Positions 24,764 to 33,686 of a stretch of 64,000 bases of DNA are shown piece by piece (position 1 is the stretch's first letter; each line of letters begins with the position of its first letter). The DNA is from Ralstonia pickettii DTP0602 (GTDB taxonomy: Bacteria; Pseudomonadota; Gammaproteobacteria; Burkholderiales; Burkholderiaceae). The notes under the pieces are model-generated. The model worked only from the letters and a program-made list of their open reading frames with translations. It searched no databases and was not told the DNA's origin. Both the position numbers and the translations under genes were made by a program. Location: positions 682,001-746,000 of the forward strand of contig CP006668.1 in assembly GCA_000471925.1 (NCBI GenBank). Reading direction: 5' to 3'.

Positions 24764-26146
24764 TCAGCGTGCGGCGGGCAGCCAGTCGTTGACGTTGGGC
24801 GCCTGCTCCAGCGCCCACACGCGGCGGATGATCTCGCGCATTTCGGCCTCGCTGGCGCCGTGGCGGAAGGCGCCGAGTTGCAGCGCCTTGGCTTCCAGTT
24901 CCGGGCGCGACAGCGTGTTGTCGGGATCGCCCTTGGGCACGTCGACGCGCGCGGCCAGCGTGCGGCCGTCGGTGGTCTTCACGGTCACGCGGCCGATCCA
25001 CTGGCGCGGGTAGGCGGCGTTGATCTCGTCGTCGAGTTCCATCTCGACCTTGCCGCGGAATGCAGTCACCCTGTCGTCCTGCAGCGCATGCTGCTCGAAC
25101 TCGCCCAGGCCGGCATGGCCGTGCACGGCCACCAGGCCCAGCACCGTGCCCATCGAGAACTTGGCCTGGTGGATGGTGGTCGGGTTGACCACCGGCCCGA
25201 GCACGTCGATGGCGCCCTGGTGCACGTGCGTGGTGACGCCGGCGACCTGGTCGGCGGCGATGCCTTCGCGCTGCATCACGGCCTTGAGCGCATCGGCGGC
25301 CGGGTGCGTATGGCGGCACGAGGCGAAGAACTTGAACGAGGTCTCGGCGGTGGCCCAGCGCGTGCCGAGGCCGTCGGTCAGGCAGGCGGGATTGGCATCG
25401 CTCGACATGCCGGCAGCCATGCCCTGCGCGCCTTCCAGGATCTGCTTGGCCCCGGTGAAGCCCGCGCGTGCGAGCCAGGCCGATTGCAGGCCATTGGCCG
25501 CGGCCTTGGCGGTGTGCAGCTGCTTGGAGTCGGCGGCGTCGCGCAGGAATTCCCACAGGCCCGCGGCCTGCGTGCCGGCCGAGCCCAGCGCCTGGTTGAT
25601 GCCTTCGGCGTCCAGGCCGTAGAGCTTGGCGACGGCGGCGGCGGCAGCCAGCGTGCCGACGGTGCCGGTGGTGTGGAACACGCGGTAATGCGAGCGGCCC
25701 ATGAACTCGCCGATGCGGATACCTGCCTCATAGCCTGCGATCGAGGCCAGCAGCATTTCGGCACCGGTCTTGCCTTCGGCCTGCGCCGCGGCCACCACGG
25801 CGGGGAACACCACGGCGGCAGGGTGCAGCACCGAGCCGTTATGCACGTCGTCCTGCTCGACCACGTGCGAGGAGGCGCCGTTGATCAGCGCGGCGAAATA
25901 GGGCGAGGTGCGGCGGCGGTCGACCAGCACTTCGGCCTCGCCCTGGGCCGGGCCCATGGCCGCGGCGAATTCCTGCAGCTTGCGTACCGCCGGCGCATCC
26001 TTGCCGGCGATGGCCGAGGCGATCCAGTCGAGGAACAGGTCCTTGGTGCGCTCGATCACGGGCGCGGGCACGTCGGCCAGCTTGAGGTCGGCGAGGAAGT
26101 CGCACAGCTGGCGGGTCGGGTAGGTAGTGTCTGCGGGTTGGCTCAT
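24764..26146 (-). CDS. MmgE/PrpD-family protein
   Basis: The 460-residue length is typical. Family landmarks include RTKDLFLDWIASAIAGKDAP near the N-terminus, ALINGASSHVVEQDDVHNGSVLHPAAVVFPA (the conserved HxxxxDD region), and FKFFASCRHTHPAADALKAVM. Members include 2-methylcitrate dehydratase and cis-aconitate decarboxylase; many are of unknown specificity. One occurs in the P. aeruginosa itaconate locus (PA0881) without a settled role there. It begins just downstream of an intrinsic terminator that separates it from the CoA-transferase gene, so its expression may be lower than that of the first two genes or driven by read-through. Confidence 0.85.
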   Translation of the reverse strand: MSQPADTTYPTRQLCDFLADLKLADVPAPVIERTKDLFLDWIASAIAGKDAPAVRKLQEFAAAMGPAQGEAEVLVDRRRTSPYFAALINGASSHVVEQDDVHNGSVLHPAAVVFPAVVAAAQAEGKTGAEMLLASIAGYEAGIRIGEFMGRSHYRVFHTTGTVGTLAAAAAVAKLYGLDAEGINQALGSAGTQAAGLWEFLRDAADSKQLHTAKAAANGLQSAWLARAGFTGAKQILEGAQGMAAGMSSDANPACLTDGLGTRWATAETSFKFFASCRHTHPAADALKAVMQREGIAADQVAGVTTHVHQGAIDVLGPVVNPTTIHQAKFSMGTVLGLVAVHGHAGLGEFEQHALQDDRVTAFRGKVEMELDDEINAAYPRQWIGRVTVKTTDGRTLAARVDVPKGDPDNTLSRPELEAKALQLGAFRHGASEAEMREIIRRVWALEQAPNVNDWLPAAR

Positions 26147-26187
26147 GCCGGCTCCGGAGATGGATGTGTACTTGCAGAAAGGAAAAA

Positions 26188-26207
26188 GCGCCCGGTTGCC
26201 CGGGCGC
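26188..26207 (-). terminator. intrinsic terminator inside the organic-acid cluster
   Basis: GCGCCCGG (26188-26195) pairs with CCGGGCGC (26200-26207) around a 4-nt loop. On the minus strand the stem is followed by CTTTTTCCTTTCTG, so it points toward the MmgE/PrpD gene. It lies 11 bp after the CoA-transferase stop codon. Confidence 0.8.
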
Positions 26208-26217
26208 CGGTATTGGC

Positions 26218-27420
26218 TCAGATAGTCTTCCGGTCCACCAGCGCAGCGATGTCGCTGTCGGCGTAGCCGAGCTCGGCCAGGATCTGCCGGCTGTGCGCGC
26301 CCAGTGCAGGAACATCGCCCATCACCGGCTCCACGCCCGACAGGTTGGCCGGCGGCAGCAGCGCGCCGATGGTGCCGCCCGGCACCGCGACTTCGCGCCA
26401 GCGGTTGCGGGCGGCCAGTTGCGGGTGGTTCCAGACGGCTTCGATATCGTTCATCGGCGCGTTGGCGATCTGCGCCGCGTCCAGCAGCGCCTCCGCCCGC
26501 GATACGGTCATCGAGGCAAAGCGTTGCTCGATGATTTCAGTCATCGCGGGGCGGTTCTTCACGCGGCCCGAGTTGGTGGCGAAGCGCTCGTCCTGCAGCA
26601 GCTCGGGCTGCTCCAGCACCTTCTCGCAGAAGGCGCGCCATTCGCGCTCGTTCTGCAGGCCGAAGATCACGCTGCCGCCGTCGCCGGTGCGATGCACGCC
26701 ATAGGGTGCGATGGCCGGGTGCGAGGCGCCGAAGCGCGCCGGCGGCGTGCCGCCGTAGTGGCCGAAGTAGAGCGCATAGCCCATCCATTCGGACAGCGCC
26801 TCGAGCATGGTGACCTCGACGCGTACACCCTTGCCGGTGCGCCCACGTTGCAGCAGCGCGGACAGGATGCCGGTGTAGGCGTACATGCCAGCGGCGATGT
26901 CGGCAATCGAGATGCCCGCACGCGAGGGCTCGTCCGGGCCGCCGGTGATGCCGATCAGGCCGGCGGCGGCCTGGATCAGCAGGTCGTAGGCTTTCTTGTC
27001 GCGATACGGGCCGGCATCGCCGTAGCCCGAGATATCGCACACGATCAGCTTGTCGTAACTGGCGTGCAGCGTGTCGAAGTCCAGGCCCATGCGCGCGGCG
27101 GCGCCGGGCGCCAGGTTCTGCACCAGCACGTCGGCGTCGGCCAGCAGCTGGTGCAGGACCTTCTGCGCCTCGTCCTGCTTCAGGTCGAGGGTCAGGCTTT
27201 CCTTGCCACGGTTGAGCCAGACGAAGTGCGAGGCCTGGCCGTGCACGGTCTCGTCATAGCCGCGCGCAAAGTCGCCCGCACCTGGGCGCTCGACCTTGAT
27301 CACGCGTGCGCCCAGGTCGGCCAGCTGGCGCGTGGCAAAGGGTGCCGCCACCGCGTGCTCGAGCGAGACCACGCGGATGCCGTCGAGCGGCCGGATGTCC
27401 TTGGGCGAATTGACAGACAT
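26218..27420 (-). CDS. CaiB/BaiF (family III) CoA-transferase, candidate itaconate CoA-transferase (Ict)
   Basis: The 400-residue protein has the family III pattern: LDGIRVVSLEHAVAAPFATR, LADLGARVIKVERPGAGDFA, GKESLTLDLKQDEAQKVLHQ and the catalytic-Asp segment SIADIAAGMYAYTGILSALL. Such enzymes transfer CoA between acids through a glutamyl/aspartyl-CoA intermediate. In the P. aeruginosa itaconate locus a family III enzyme (PA0882) activates itaconate with succinyl-CoA. The same neighbours here make this the best candidate, but other dicarboxylates are possible. It follows the dehydrogenase gene by 9 bp and is followed by a terminator. Confidence 0.82.
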   Translation of the reverse strand: MSVNSPKDIRPLDGIRVVSLEHAVAAPFATRQLADLGARVIKVERPGAGDFARGYDETVHGQASHFVWLNRGKESLTLDLKQDEAQKVLHQLLADADVLVQNLAPGAAARMGLDFDTLHASYDKLIVCDISGYGDAGPYRDKKAYDLLIQAAAGLIGITGGPDEPSRAGISIADIAAGMYAYTGILSALLQRGRTGKGVRVEVTMLEALSEWMGYALYFGHYGGTPPARFGASHPAIAPYGVHRTGDGGSVIFGLQNEREWRAFCEKVLEQPELLQDERFATNSGRVKNRPAMTEIIEQRFASMTVSRAEALLDAAQIANAPMNDIEAVWNHPQLAARNRWREVAVPGGTIGALLPPANLSGVEPVMGDVPALGAHSRQILAELGYADSDIAALVDRKTI

Positions 27421-27429
27421 GCGCGGCCC

Positions 27430-28599
27430 TCAGAACGAACGCGGCAGTTCGAGCACGTGCTCGGCCACGAAGGACAAGATCAGGTTGGTCGAGATCGGTG
27501 CCACCTGGTACAGGCGGGTTTCGCGGAACTTGCGCTCGATGTCGTACTCGGCGGCAAAGCCGAAGCCGCCGTGGGTCTGCAGGCAGACGTTGGCTGCTTC
27601 CCACGAGGCGTCGGCGGCCAGCAGCTTGGAGATATTGGCTTCCTTGCCGCAGGGCTTGCCCGCGTCGAACAGCTGCGCGGCCTTGTAGCGCATCAGGCTG
27701 GCGGCTTCCACATTGATGTACGAGCGCGCGATCGGGAACTGCACGCCCTGGTTCTGGCCGATCGGGCGGTCAAATACGATGCGGTCGCGCGCATAGTTGC
27801 TGGCGCGCTCGACGAACCAGTAGCCATCGCCGATACACTCGGCGGCGATCAGGATGCGCTCGGCGTTGAGGCCGTCGAGTATGTACTTCAGGCCCTTGCC
27901 TTCCTCGCCGATCAGGTTCTCGGCCGGGATCTCGAGGTTGTCGAAGAACAGCTCGTTGGTCTCGTGGTTGACCATGTTGCGGATCGGCTTGACCGTCAGG
28001 CCCTTGCCGATGGCATCGCGCAGGTCGACCACGAACACCGACAGGCCTTCGGACTTGCGCTTGACCTGGTCCAGCGGCGTGGTGCGCGCCAGCAGCAGCA
28101 TCAGGTCCGAGTGCTGCACGCGCGAAATCCATACCTTCTGGCCATTGACGATGTACTTGTCGCCCTGGCGCACCGCGGTGGTCTTGAGCTTGGTGGTGTC
28201 GGTGCCGGTGGTGGGCTCGGTCACGGCCATCGACTGCATGCGCAGCTCGCCCGAGGCAATGCCCGGCAGCCAGCGCTGCTTCTGCTCGTCCGAGCCGTGG
28301 CGCAGCAGGCAGCCCATCACGTACATCTGGCCGTGGCAGGCGCCGGAATTGCCGCCGCTGCGGTTGATTTCTTCCATGATGACCGAGGCCGCGGTCAGCG
28401 ACAGGCCCGAGCCGCCATAGGATTCCGGGATCAGGGCCGACAGCCAGCCGGCCTGGGTCAGCGCCTGGACGAACTTCTCCGGGAAGGCGTTCTGCTCTTC
28501 CACGCGTTGCCAGTAGGCAGAGTCGAAGCCGGCGCAGAGGTCGCGCACCGCTTCGCGGATTTCGGGGTAGAGCTGGTCTGGATCCTGTTGTGCAAGCAT
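27430..28599 (-). CDS. acyl-CoA dehydrogenase of the organic-acid cluster
   Basis: The start MLAQQDPDQLYPEIREAVRD gives 389 residues, the usual length. Landmarks are LIPESYGGSGLSLTAASVI, QSMAVTEPTTGTDTTKLKTT, VNGQKVWISRVQHSDLMLL, YARDRIVFDRPIGQNQGVQF and LQTHGGFGFAAEYDIERKF. The C-terminal motif reads LYQVAPISTNLI, so the MCAD Glu376 position is not Glu; this APIS tail marks a distinct subfamily that is also seen beside itaconate genes. It is the first gene of the minus-strand cluster. It could channel a saturated precursor such as a methylsuccinyl-type CoA ester into the pathway, which is inference. Confidence 0.87.
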   Translation of the reverse strand: MLAQQDPDQLYPEIREAVRDLCAGFDSAYWQRVEEQNAFPEKFVQALTQAGWLSALIPESYGGSGLSLTAASVIMEEINRSGGNSGACHGQMYVMGCLLRHGSDEQKQRWLPGIASGELRMQSMAVTEPTTGTDTTKLKTTAVRQGDKYIVNGQKVWISRVQHSDLMLLLARTTPLDQVKRKSEGLSVFVVDLRDAIGKGLTVKPIRNMVNHETNELFFDNLEIPAENLIGEEGKGLKYILDGLNAERILIAAECIGDGYWFVERASNYARDRIVFDRPIGQNQGVQFPIARSYINVEAASLMRYKAAQLFDAGKPCGKEANISKLLAADASWEAANVCLQTHGGFGFAAEYDIERKFRETRLYQVAPISTNLILSFVAEHVLELPRSF

Positions 28600-28811
28600 G
28601 GGATGGCCCGGTTCGATTTGAATGGGGGCCATTATTCCCGAGCCCCCTGCACGCCGAAATTCGGATTTGCGAAAGAGCGGCTTAGGGGACCCGGAAGCGG
28701 GGTGCGGCAAGCACGACGCCCGGCAGGGGCCGGGCGTCGGGAGGCGACGGCGCCTGGCGGCGCCGCGCGGTCGGGGGAAGGGGCCTGTGGCCGCAGCCTT
28801 GGCCCCGTGGA

Positions 28812-28886
28812 TCAGTGTACGAACAGCCAGATCAGAATCAGAACGAAGGCTGGGACACCAAGTAGCCAGGCGAGGATGTAGGGCAT
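28812..28886 (-). CDS. tiny single-span membrane protein
   Basis: A 24-residue frame beginning MPYILAWLLGVPAFVLILI and ending in FVH lies behind a good ribosome-binding site (CAGGAGCCACACC). Nearly all of it would form one transmembrane helix. It is isolated between the organic-acid cluster and the MgtC gene. Small hydrophobic proteins of this kind are common and often missed; no function can be assigned. Translation is plausible because of the Shine-Dalgarno sequence and spacing, but not proven. Confidence 0.5.
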   Translation of the reverse strand: MPYILAWLLGVPAFVLILIWLFVH

Positions 28887-29111
28887 GGTGTGGCTCCTGT
28901 CGAAGTCATGTCGCGGTGATTCCAATATAGGAACCGGGGCGTAGCGGGACTGTCGGGGACCTTCCGCTTGCCTTGTAGGACGCCACCGCATGCTCAGGGC
29001 GGGGCGCTTGCGGCGATGTGGCGCCGGCGTCCCCGCTTTGCGGGCGCCACGTTCCCGGCGCGTGCCCCGTGCTACGCTCGGGTCTGTGCCACAGCACCCG
29101 GAGGCAAAGCG

Positions 29112-29579
29112 ATGGATGGGGTCTGGTCCGAAATCTACAGCGCGCTGCGCGCCGAATTTGCCGACGTGCCCGACGCCGGCGAGGCCACCCGCATCCTCGT
29201 GCGCCTGTGCGTGGCGGTGGTGCTGGGCGGCCTGATCGGCTATGAGCGCGAGGCCGCCGGCAAGGCTGCCGGGCTGCGCACCCATATGCTGGTGGCGCTG
29301 GGTTCGGCGCTGTTCGTGCTGGTGCCGCTGCAGGCCGGGGTGCCGCTGGCCGACATGAGCCGCGTGCTGCAGGGCCTGATCGCGGGCATCGGCTTCCTGG
29401 GCGCCGGCGCGATCCTGAAGCAGAGCGACGAGGCCCATATCAAGGGCCTGACCACGGCCGCCAGCATCTGGATGGTCGCCGCCATCGGCGTCGCCGCCGG
29501 CCTGGGGCGCGAAACCACTGCCGTGATCGCGACCGTCTTCACGCTGATCATCCTGCAGATCCTGTGGCGCTGGAAATAG
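29112..29579 (+). CDS. MgtC/SapB-family inner membrane protein
   Basis: The start at MDGVWSEIYSALRAEFADVP (155 residues) follows GGAGGCAAAGCG. The family signature LGGLIGYEREAAGKAAGLRT is followed by HMLVALGSALFVLVPL, GLIAGIGFLGAGAILK and GLTTAASIWMVAAIGVAAGL, giving about four transmembrane helices. It lacks the C-terminal ACT-like domain of Salmonella MgtC, as do most short SapB-type members. MgtC proteins are linked to Mg-limitation and control of ATP synthase in pathogens; the role of the short environmental homologues is not settled. Confidence 0.9.
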   Translation: MDGVWSEIYSALRAEFADVPDAGEATRILVRLCVAVVLGGLIGYEREAAGKAAGLRTHMLVALGSALFVLVPLQAGVPLADMSRVLQGLIAGIGFLGAGAILKQSDEAHIKGLTTAASIWMVAAIGVAAGLGRETTAVIATVFTLIILQILWRWK

Positions 29580-29774
29580 GAATAGGGCCGGAGAATTACC
29601 CGGCCCGGGGCGAGGATGCGCCGGCAGCACCGCGGCCGCCAGTCCTGCCCCGATCCTGCGCCAATCTCCGCCGCAATGCGCGCTAGCGCACGCAGGCGGC
29701 GCGCCGCCTGGCCTATGCTTTGGCACAGGCTGCGCCGCGACGGACGAGCGCAGCGCAGGCAGGGGGAGGTTGGC

Positions 29775-30284
29775 ATGAAATCATCGATCCGTGACGACGC
29801 GGCGCTGGCCGTTTTCGTGGGGCCGCGCTACCCGTTCTACAGCGCGCGCTGGGCCCTGGCCGTGGGCCGCGGCGGCATGTCGTGGAACTGGGCGGCGTGC
29901 CTGCTGGGGCCGTTCTGGATGGCCTACCGGCGCATGTACTGGCAGGTGGGCGTCTATGCGCTGATCGTCTGCGCAGAGCCGGTGCTGCACGCGCTGTTCC
30001 GTCTGGACATGCCGCTGGTGCTGTCGCGGCCGATGCTGTATGCGCTGGCGCTGCTGCTGGGCATGTATGGCAACCAGCTCTACCGCTGGCATGCCGAAAC
30101 CACGATCCGGCGCCTGCGCGACTATCACTGGTCGCCGGAGCTGGTCAATTATTCACTGGCGCGCAGCGGGCGCACCAGCTGGCCCGGCGTGTTCGCCATG
30201 GGCCTGCTGCTGGCGGTGATGGTGGTGTCGCTGCGTCCGCTGGCGGGGTTGGTGGCGCATTCCGCGGGCCTGGCCGCGGGCTGA
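29775..30284 (+). CDS. DUF2628-like membrane protein
   Basis: The 169-residue product starts at MKSSIRDDAALAVFVGPRYP after GGGGGAGGTTGGC. It has the typical DUF2628 core SWNWAACLLGPFWMAYRRMYW followed by three hydrophobic segments and a conserved aromatic/charged stretch GNQLYRWHAETTIRRLRDYH. These small membrane proteins have no established function. It is monocistronic by spacing (195 bp from mgtC-like) and convergent with the LysR gene. Confidence 0.78.
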   Translation: MKSSIRDDAALAVFVGPRYPFYSARWALAVGRGGMSWNWAACLLGPFWMAYRRMYWQVGVYALIVCAEPVLHALFRLDMPLVLSRPMLYALALLLGMYGNQLYRWHAETTIRRLRDYHWSPELVNYSLARSGRTSWPGVFAMGLLLAVMVVSLRPLAGLVAHSAGLAAG

Positions 30285-30319
30285 GGGGCTGATTCGCTGC
30301 AGGGCGGCGCAGGCGGGCC

Positions 30320-31222
30320 TTACACCGGCTCGCGCGCCGCGTCCACCAGGTACTGGATCAGGGTCTCGGCAAACTGGGGCAGCTCGCGCCCAGGGCGGCG
30401 GCACAGGCGCAGCTCGCGCTTGGCCCATTCGTCTTCCAGCTGGATGAAGCGCAGCACCTTGCGGCTGGCGTAGCGGCGCGCGCAGCTGTTGGGCACGATG
30501 GCGATGCCCGCGCCGGCCTCCACCATGCGGCACACCGCGTCGAAGCTGCCCACCTGGATGCGCAGGCTGATGCGCTTGCCCATGCCGCTGGCGATGCGGT
30601 CCAGGAACGACTGGATCGCGCTGAACTGGTTCAGGCCGACGAAGCGGCAGGTATCGAGCAGGTCAGCAAAATGCAGCCGCTTGAACGCCGGCAGCGGGTG
30701 GTTGACCGGGGCGATCACGATCAGCTCGTCGCTGCACAGATGCATCACGTCCAGGTCCTGGGTGGCGACTTCACCCGCGACGATGCCCAGGTCGGCCGCG
30801 CCCGCGCTGATCGCCGAGACGATTTCCTGCGACAGGTGCTCCTCCAGCTCGATATCGACATCCGGGTTTTCCGTCAGGAAGCGCGACACACCGGCGGCCA
30901 GGAATGAGTTGGTGGCGGTGGTGTTGGCCAGCAACCGCACGCGGCCTTTGACCCCTTTGGCGTACGGCCGCAGGTCGGAATGCAGGCACTCCAGCTCGCG
31001 GAAGACTTCGCGCGCGTGGCGCAGCAGCGCATCGCCAGCCGGCGTCAGGCGCACGCCCTTGACCTGGCGGATCAGCAATTGTGTCTGGAACGCCTCTTCC
31101 AGCTGCTTGATCCGGGTGCTGGCCGCGGGCAGGGACAGGAAGCTGCGCTCGGCTGCACGGGTCAGGTTCTCCGTCTCGCCGACGTTCAGAAAGAGGCGGA
31201 GGTCTGTCAGGTCGTAATGCAT
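30320..31222 (-). CDS. LysR-family transcriptional regulator
   Basis: Start chosen at MHYDLTDLRLFLNVGETENL (300 residues); a Met six codons earlier is an alternative. Residues 1-62 form the LysR winged helix (NLTRAAERSFLSLPAASTRI, then KQLEEAFQTQLLIRQVKGVR and LTPAGDALL). The rest is a type 2 periplasmic-binding-like effector domain (GRVRLLANTTATNSFLAAGV, DLGIVAGEVATQDLDVM, VEAGAGIAIVPNSCAR). It is divergent from the SDR/CoA-transferase pair across a 190-bp gap, so it very likely regulates them. No convincing T-N11-A box stands out in that gap. Confidence 0.88.
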   Translation of the reverse strand: MHYDLTDLRLFLNVGETENLTRAAERSFLSLPAASTRIKQLEEAFQTQLLIRQVKGVRLTPAGDALLRHAREVFRELECLHSDLRPYAKGVKGRVRLLANTTATNSFLAAGVSRFLTENPDVDIELEEHLSQEIVSAISAGAADLGIVAGEVATQDLDVMHLCSDELIVIAPVNHPLPAFKRLHFADLLDTCRFVGLNQFSAIQSFLDRIASGMGKRISLRIQVGSFDAVCRMVEAGAGIAIVPNSCARRYASRKVLRFIQLEDEWAKRELRLCRRPGRELPQFAETLIQYLVDAAREPV

Positions 31223-31412
31223 GGGCTTCCGTAAGGCCAAAGGCCACTTTTGTGATTCGTGAATTCCAATGTCGCGGCCGCCAATTTATCGTATCCCGCG
31301 GGGCATTGACATCCGGACTGACCGCATTGGCGCGCCATGTGCCCGCGGCGAAAGGGTGTTTGCCGGATTTGCGGTCGGTGACCGCACAAAAAGTATTCAG
31401 AGGAGCAACGCA

Positions 31413-32327
31413 ATGAGCGGTTTGATGGCAGGCAAGGTCGCGCTGGTGACGGGCGCGGGTGGTGGGATCGGGCGTGGCATCGCGCTCGCAATGGCCGCCG
31501 CCGGCGCCAAGGTTGTGGTCAATGACCTGGGCGTGTCGATGACCGGTGAAGGCGGCGACGCCGGCCCCGCCCAGCGCGTGGTCGATGAAATCCGCGCCGC
31601 CGGTGGCGAGGCCGTGGCCAACACGGACAGCGTGTCGACCTGGAACGGCGCCAATGCCATCGTGCAATGCGCGCTGGACCACTTCGGCCGCATCGACGCC
31701 GTGGTCAACAACGCCGGCAACCTGCGCGACCGCATGTTCTTCAAGATGAACGAGGAAGAATGGCGTTCGGTCATCGACGTGCACCTGCACGGCACGTTCT
31801 TCGTCAGCCGCGCCGCGGCCAACTACTTCAAGGACCAGGAGGGCGGCGCCTACGTGCACATGACCTCGACCTCGGGCCTGATCGGCAACCTGGGCCAGGC
31901 CAATTACTCGGCGGCCAAGCTGGGCATCGCCGCGCTGTCCAAGTCGATCGCGCTGGACATGCAGCGCTTCAACGTGCGCTCGAACTGCATCGCGCCGTTC
32001 GCGTGGAGCCGCATGACCAGCTCGATCCCGGCCGAGACGCCGGAAGAGAAGGCACGCGTGGCCAAGCTGCAGAAGATGGAAGCCGGCAAGATCGCGCCGG
32101 TGGCGGTGTACCTCGCCAGCCCGGCCGCCAGCGAAGTGAACGGCCAGATCTTCGCGGTGCGCGCCAACGAGATCATGCTGATGAGCCAGCCGCGCCCGGT
32201 GCGCTCGGTGCATATGAGCGAAGGCTGGACGCCGGAGAGCGTGGGCGAGATCGCCATGCCGGCGATGCGCAACAGCTTCTTCAAGCTGGAGCGTTCGCCC
32301 GACGTGATCGGCTGGGACCCGATCTGA
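31413..32327 (+). CDS. short-chain dehydrogenase/reductase, MFE-2-like 3-hydroxyacyl-CoA dehydrogenase type
   Basis: The ATG follows AGAGGAGCAACGCA; the product is 304 residues, longer than a minimal 250-residue SDR. It has the NAD(P)-binding TGAGGGIGRGIA, the insertion VVVNDLGVSMTGEGGDAGPA characteristic of the dehydrogenase domain of peroxisomal multifunctional enzyme type 2, the NNAG motif, and the catalytic set Ser (MTSTSGLIG), Tyr and Lys (ANYSAAK). It would oxidise a 3-hydroxyacyl-CoA. The stop is followed one base later by the ATG of a CoA-transferase, so the two are translationally linked. Divergent LysR is the likely regulator. Confidence 0.87.
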   Translation: MSGLMAGKVALVTGAGGGIGRGIALAMAAAGAKVVVNDLGVSMTGEGGDAGPAQRVVDEIRAAGGEAVANTDSVSTWNGANAIVQCALDHFGRIDAVVNNAGNLRDRMFFKMNEEEWRSVIDVHLHGTFFVSRAAANYFKDQEGGAYVHMTSTSGLIGNLGQANYSAAKLGIAALSKSIALDMQRFNVRSNCIAPFAWSRMTSSIPAETPEEKARVAKLQKMEAGKIAPVAVYLASPAASEVNGQIFAVRANEIMLMSQPRPVRSVHMSEGWTPESVGEIAMPAMRNSFFKLERSPDVIGWDPI

Positions 32328-32328
32328 G

Positions 32329-33588
32329 ATGGCGGGCACGCAAGCCACGCGAGAAACCCGTGGCACCCGGGGCGCCCTTGCGGGCGTCCGGGTGCTGGAC
32401 CTGTCCCGCATCCTGGCCGGGCCCTGGTGCGCGCAGAACCTGGCCGACCTGGGCGCCGAGGTCATCAAGGTCGAACGTCCCGGCGCGGGCGACGACACCC
32501 GTTCGTGGGGGCCGCCCTGGCTGCCTGGCGCGGACGGCCAGCCGTCGCGCGATGCCACCTACTTTGCCGGCGCGAATCGCGGCAAGCAGTCGGTGACGCT
32601 CGATATCGCCAGCCCCGACGGGCAGGCGATCGTGCGCGAGCTGGCCGCGAAGTCGCAGATCGTGCTGGAGAACTACAAGGTCGGCGACCTGAAGCGCTAC
32701 GGGCTGGACTACGACAGCCTCAAGGCGCTTAATCCGTCGATCGTCTACTGCTCGATCACGGGCTACGGCCAGACCGGGCCGAGCGCGCACAAGCCCGGCT
32801 ATGACTTTATCTTCCAGGGCCTGGGCGGCCTGATGAGCGTCACCGGCGAGCGTGACGACCTGCCCGGCGGCGGCCCGCAGAAGGTGGGCGTGGCCGTGGT
32901 CGACATGCTCACCGGCATGTATGCCACGGTGGCCGTGCTGGCCGCGCTGCGCCACGCGGAGCGCACCGGCGAGGGCCAGCATATCGACATGGCCCTGCTG
33001 GACGCGGTGGTCGCGGTCGGCGCCACGCCGATCATCGCCCAGCGCGTGACCGGCAAGGCCATGCCGCGCTACGGCAACGCGCACGCCAACATGGTGCCCT
33101 ACCATGTGTTCGCCACCGCCGACGGCTACATGATCGTGGCGGCCGGCAACGACGGGCAGTGGCAGGCTTATTGCCGCGGCATCGAGCGTCCCGACCTGGC
33201 CGCCGACGAACGCTTCGCCACCGGCCCCGGCCGCATCGTCCATCGCGAAACGCTGGTGCCGATGCTGGAGGCCCACATGCGCACGCGGCCGACGGCGCAC
33301 TGGGTGCAGGCGCTGGAAGCGCAGGGCATTCCGTGCGGGCCGATCAATGACTACGGCCAGGTGCTGGAGGACCCGCAGGTGCGGCATCGCGAACTGCAGG
33401 TCGACCTGGTGCGCGAGGACGGCAGCCTATGCCCGACGGTCAAGAGCCCGCTGCGCCTGTCGGCCACGCCGGTGCAGTATGACGCGCCGCCGCCCCGGCT
33501 GGGCGAGCATACCGAGCAGGTGCTGCAAGCCGTGCTGGGCCTGTCGGCCGAGCGGATCGCGAAGCTGCGGGAGCAGCGCGTGATCTGA
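32329..33588 (+). CDS. CaiB/BaiF (family III) CoA-transferase
   Basis: The 419-residue protein shows LAGVRVLDLSRILAGPWCAQ, LADLGAEVIKVERPGAGDDT, SVTLDIASPDGQAIVRELAA, IVYCSITGYGQTGPSAHKPG and the catalytic Asp segment GVAVVDMLTGMYATVAVLAA. This is a full-length family III CoA-transferase, the type used to activate or swap CoA on carboxylic acids without ATP. It is co-translated with the SDR gene and controlled presumably by the divergent LysR. The acid substrate is unknown. Confidence 0.88.
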   Translation: MAGTQATRETRGTRGALAGVRVLDLSRILAGPWCAQNLADLGAEVIKVERPGAGDDTRSWGPPWLPGADGQPSRDATYFAGANRGKQSVTLDIASPDGQAIVRELAAKSQIVLENYKVGDLKRYGLDYDSLKALNPSIVYCSITGYGQTGPSAHKPGYDFIFQGLGGLMSVTGERDDLPGGGPQKVGVAVVDMLTGMYATVAVLAALRHAERTGEGQHIDMALLDAVVAVGATPIIAQRVTGKAMPRYGNAHANMVPYHVFATADGYMIVAAGNDGQWQAYCRGIERPDLAADERFATGPGRIVHRETLVPMLEAHMRTRPTAHWVQALEAQGIPCGPINDYGQVLEDPQVRHRELQVDLVREDGSLCPTVKSPLRLSATPVQYDAPPPRLGEHTEQVLQAVLGLSAERIAKLREQRVI

Positions 33589-33686
33589 CGGGGACCCCGG
33601 CGGGGGCCTGCAAAACGCCCCGCATTGCCCCCGCATCGCCTAGGCTGTCTTGGTAGCGGTCGCAAGCCCGCTCCCAGGAGACAGCC

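Noticed and set aside
26164..28881. A 905-codon plus-strand frame
   Set aside because: It is antisense to the CoA-transferase and dehydrogenase genes, whose conserved family motifs prove the minus-strand reading. The long open frame follows from codon bias.
30284..31412. LysR at 30320-31222 as regulator of the itaconate-type cluster, as in Pseudomonas
   Set aside because: It is separated from the cluster by the MgtC and DUF2628 genes and is directly divergent from the SDR/CoA-transferase pair, which is the more likely target.
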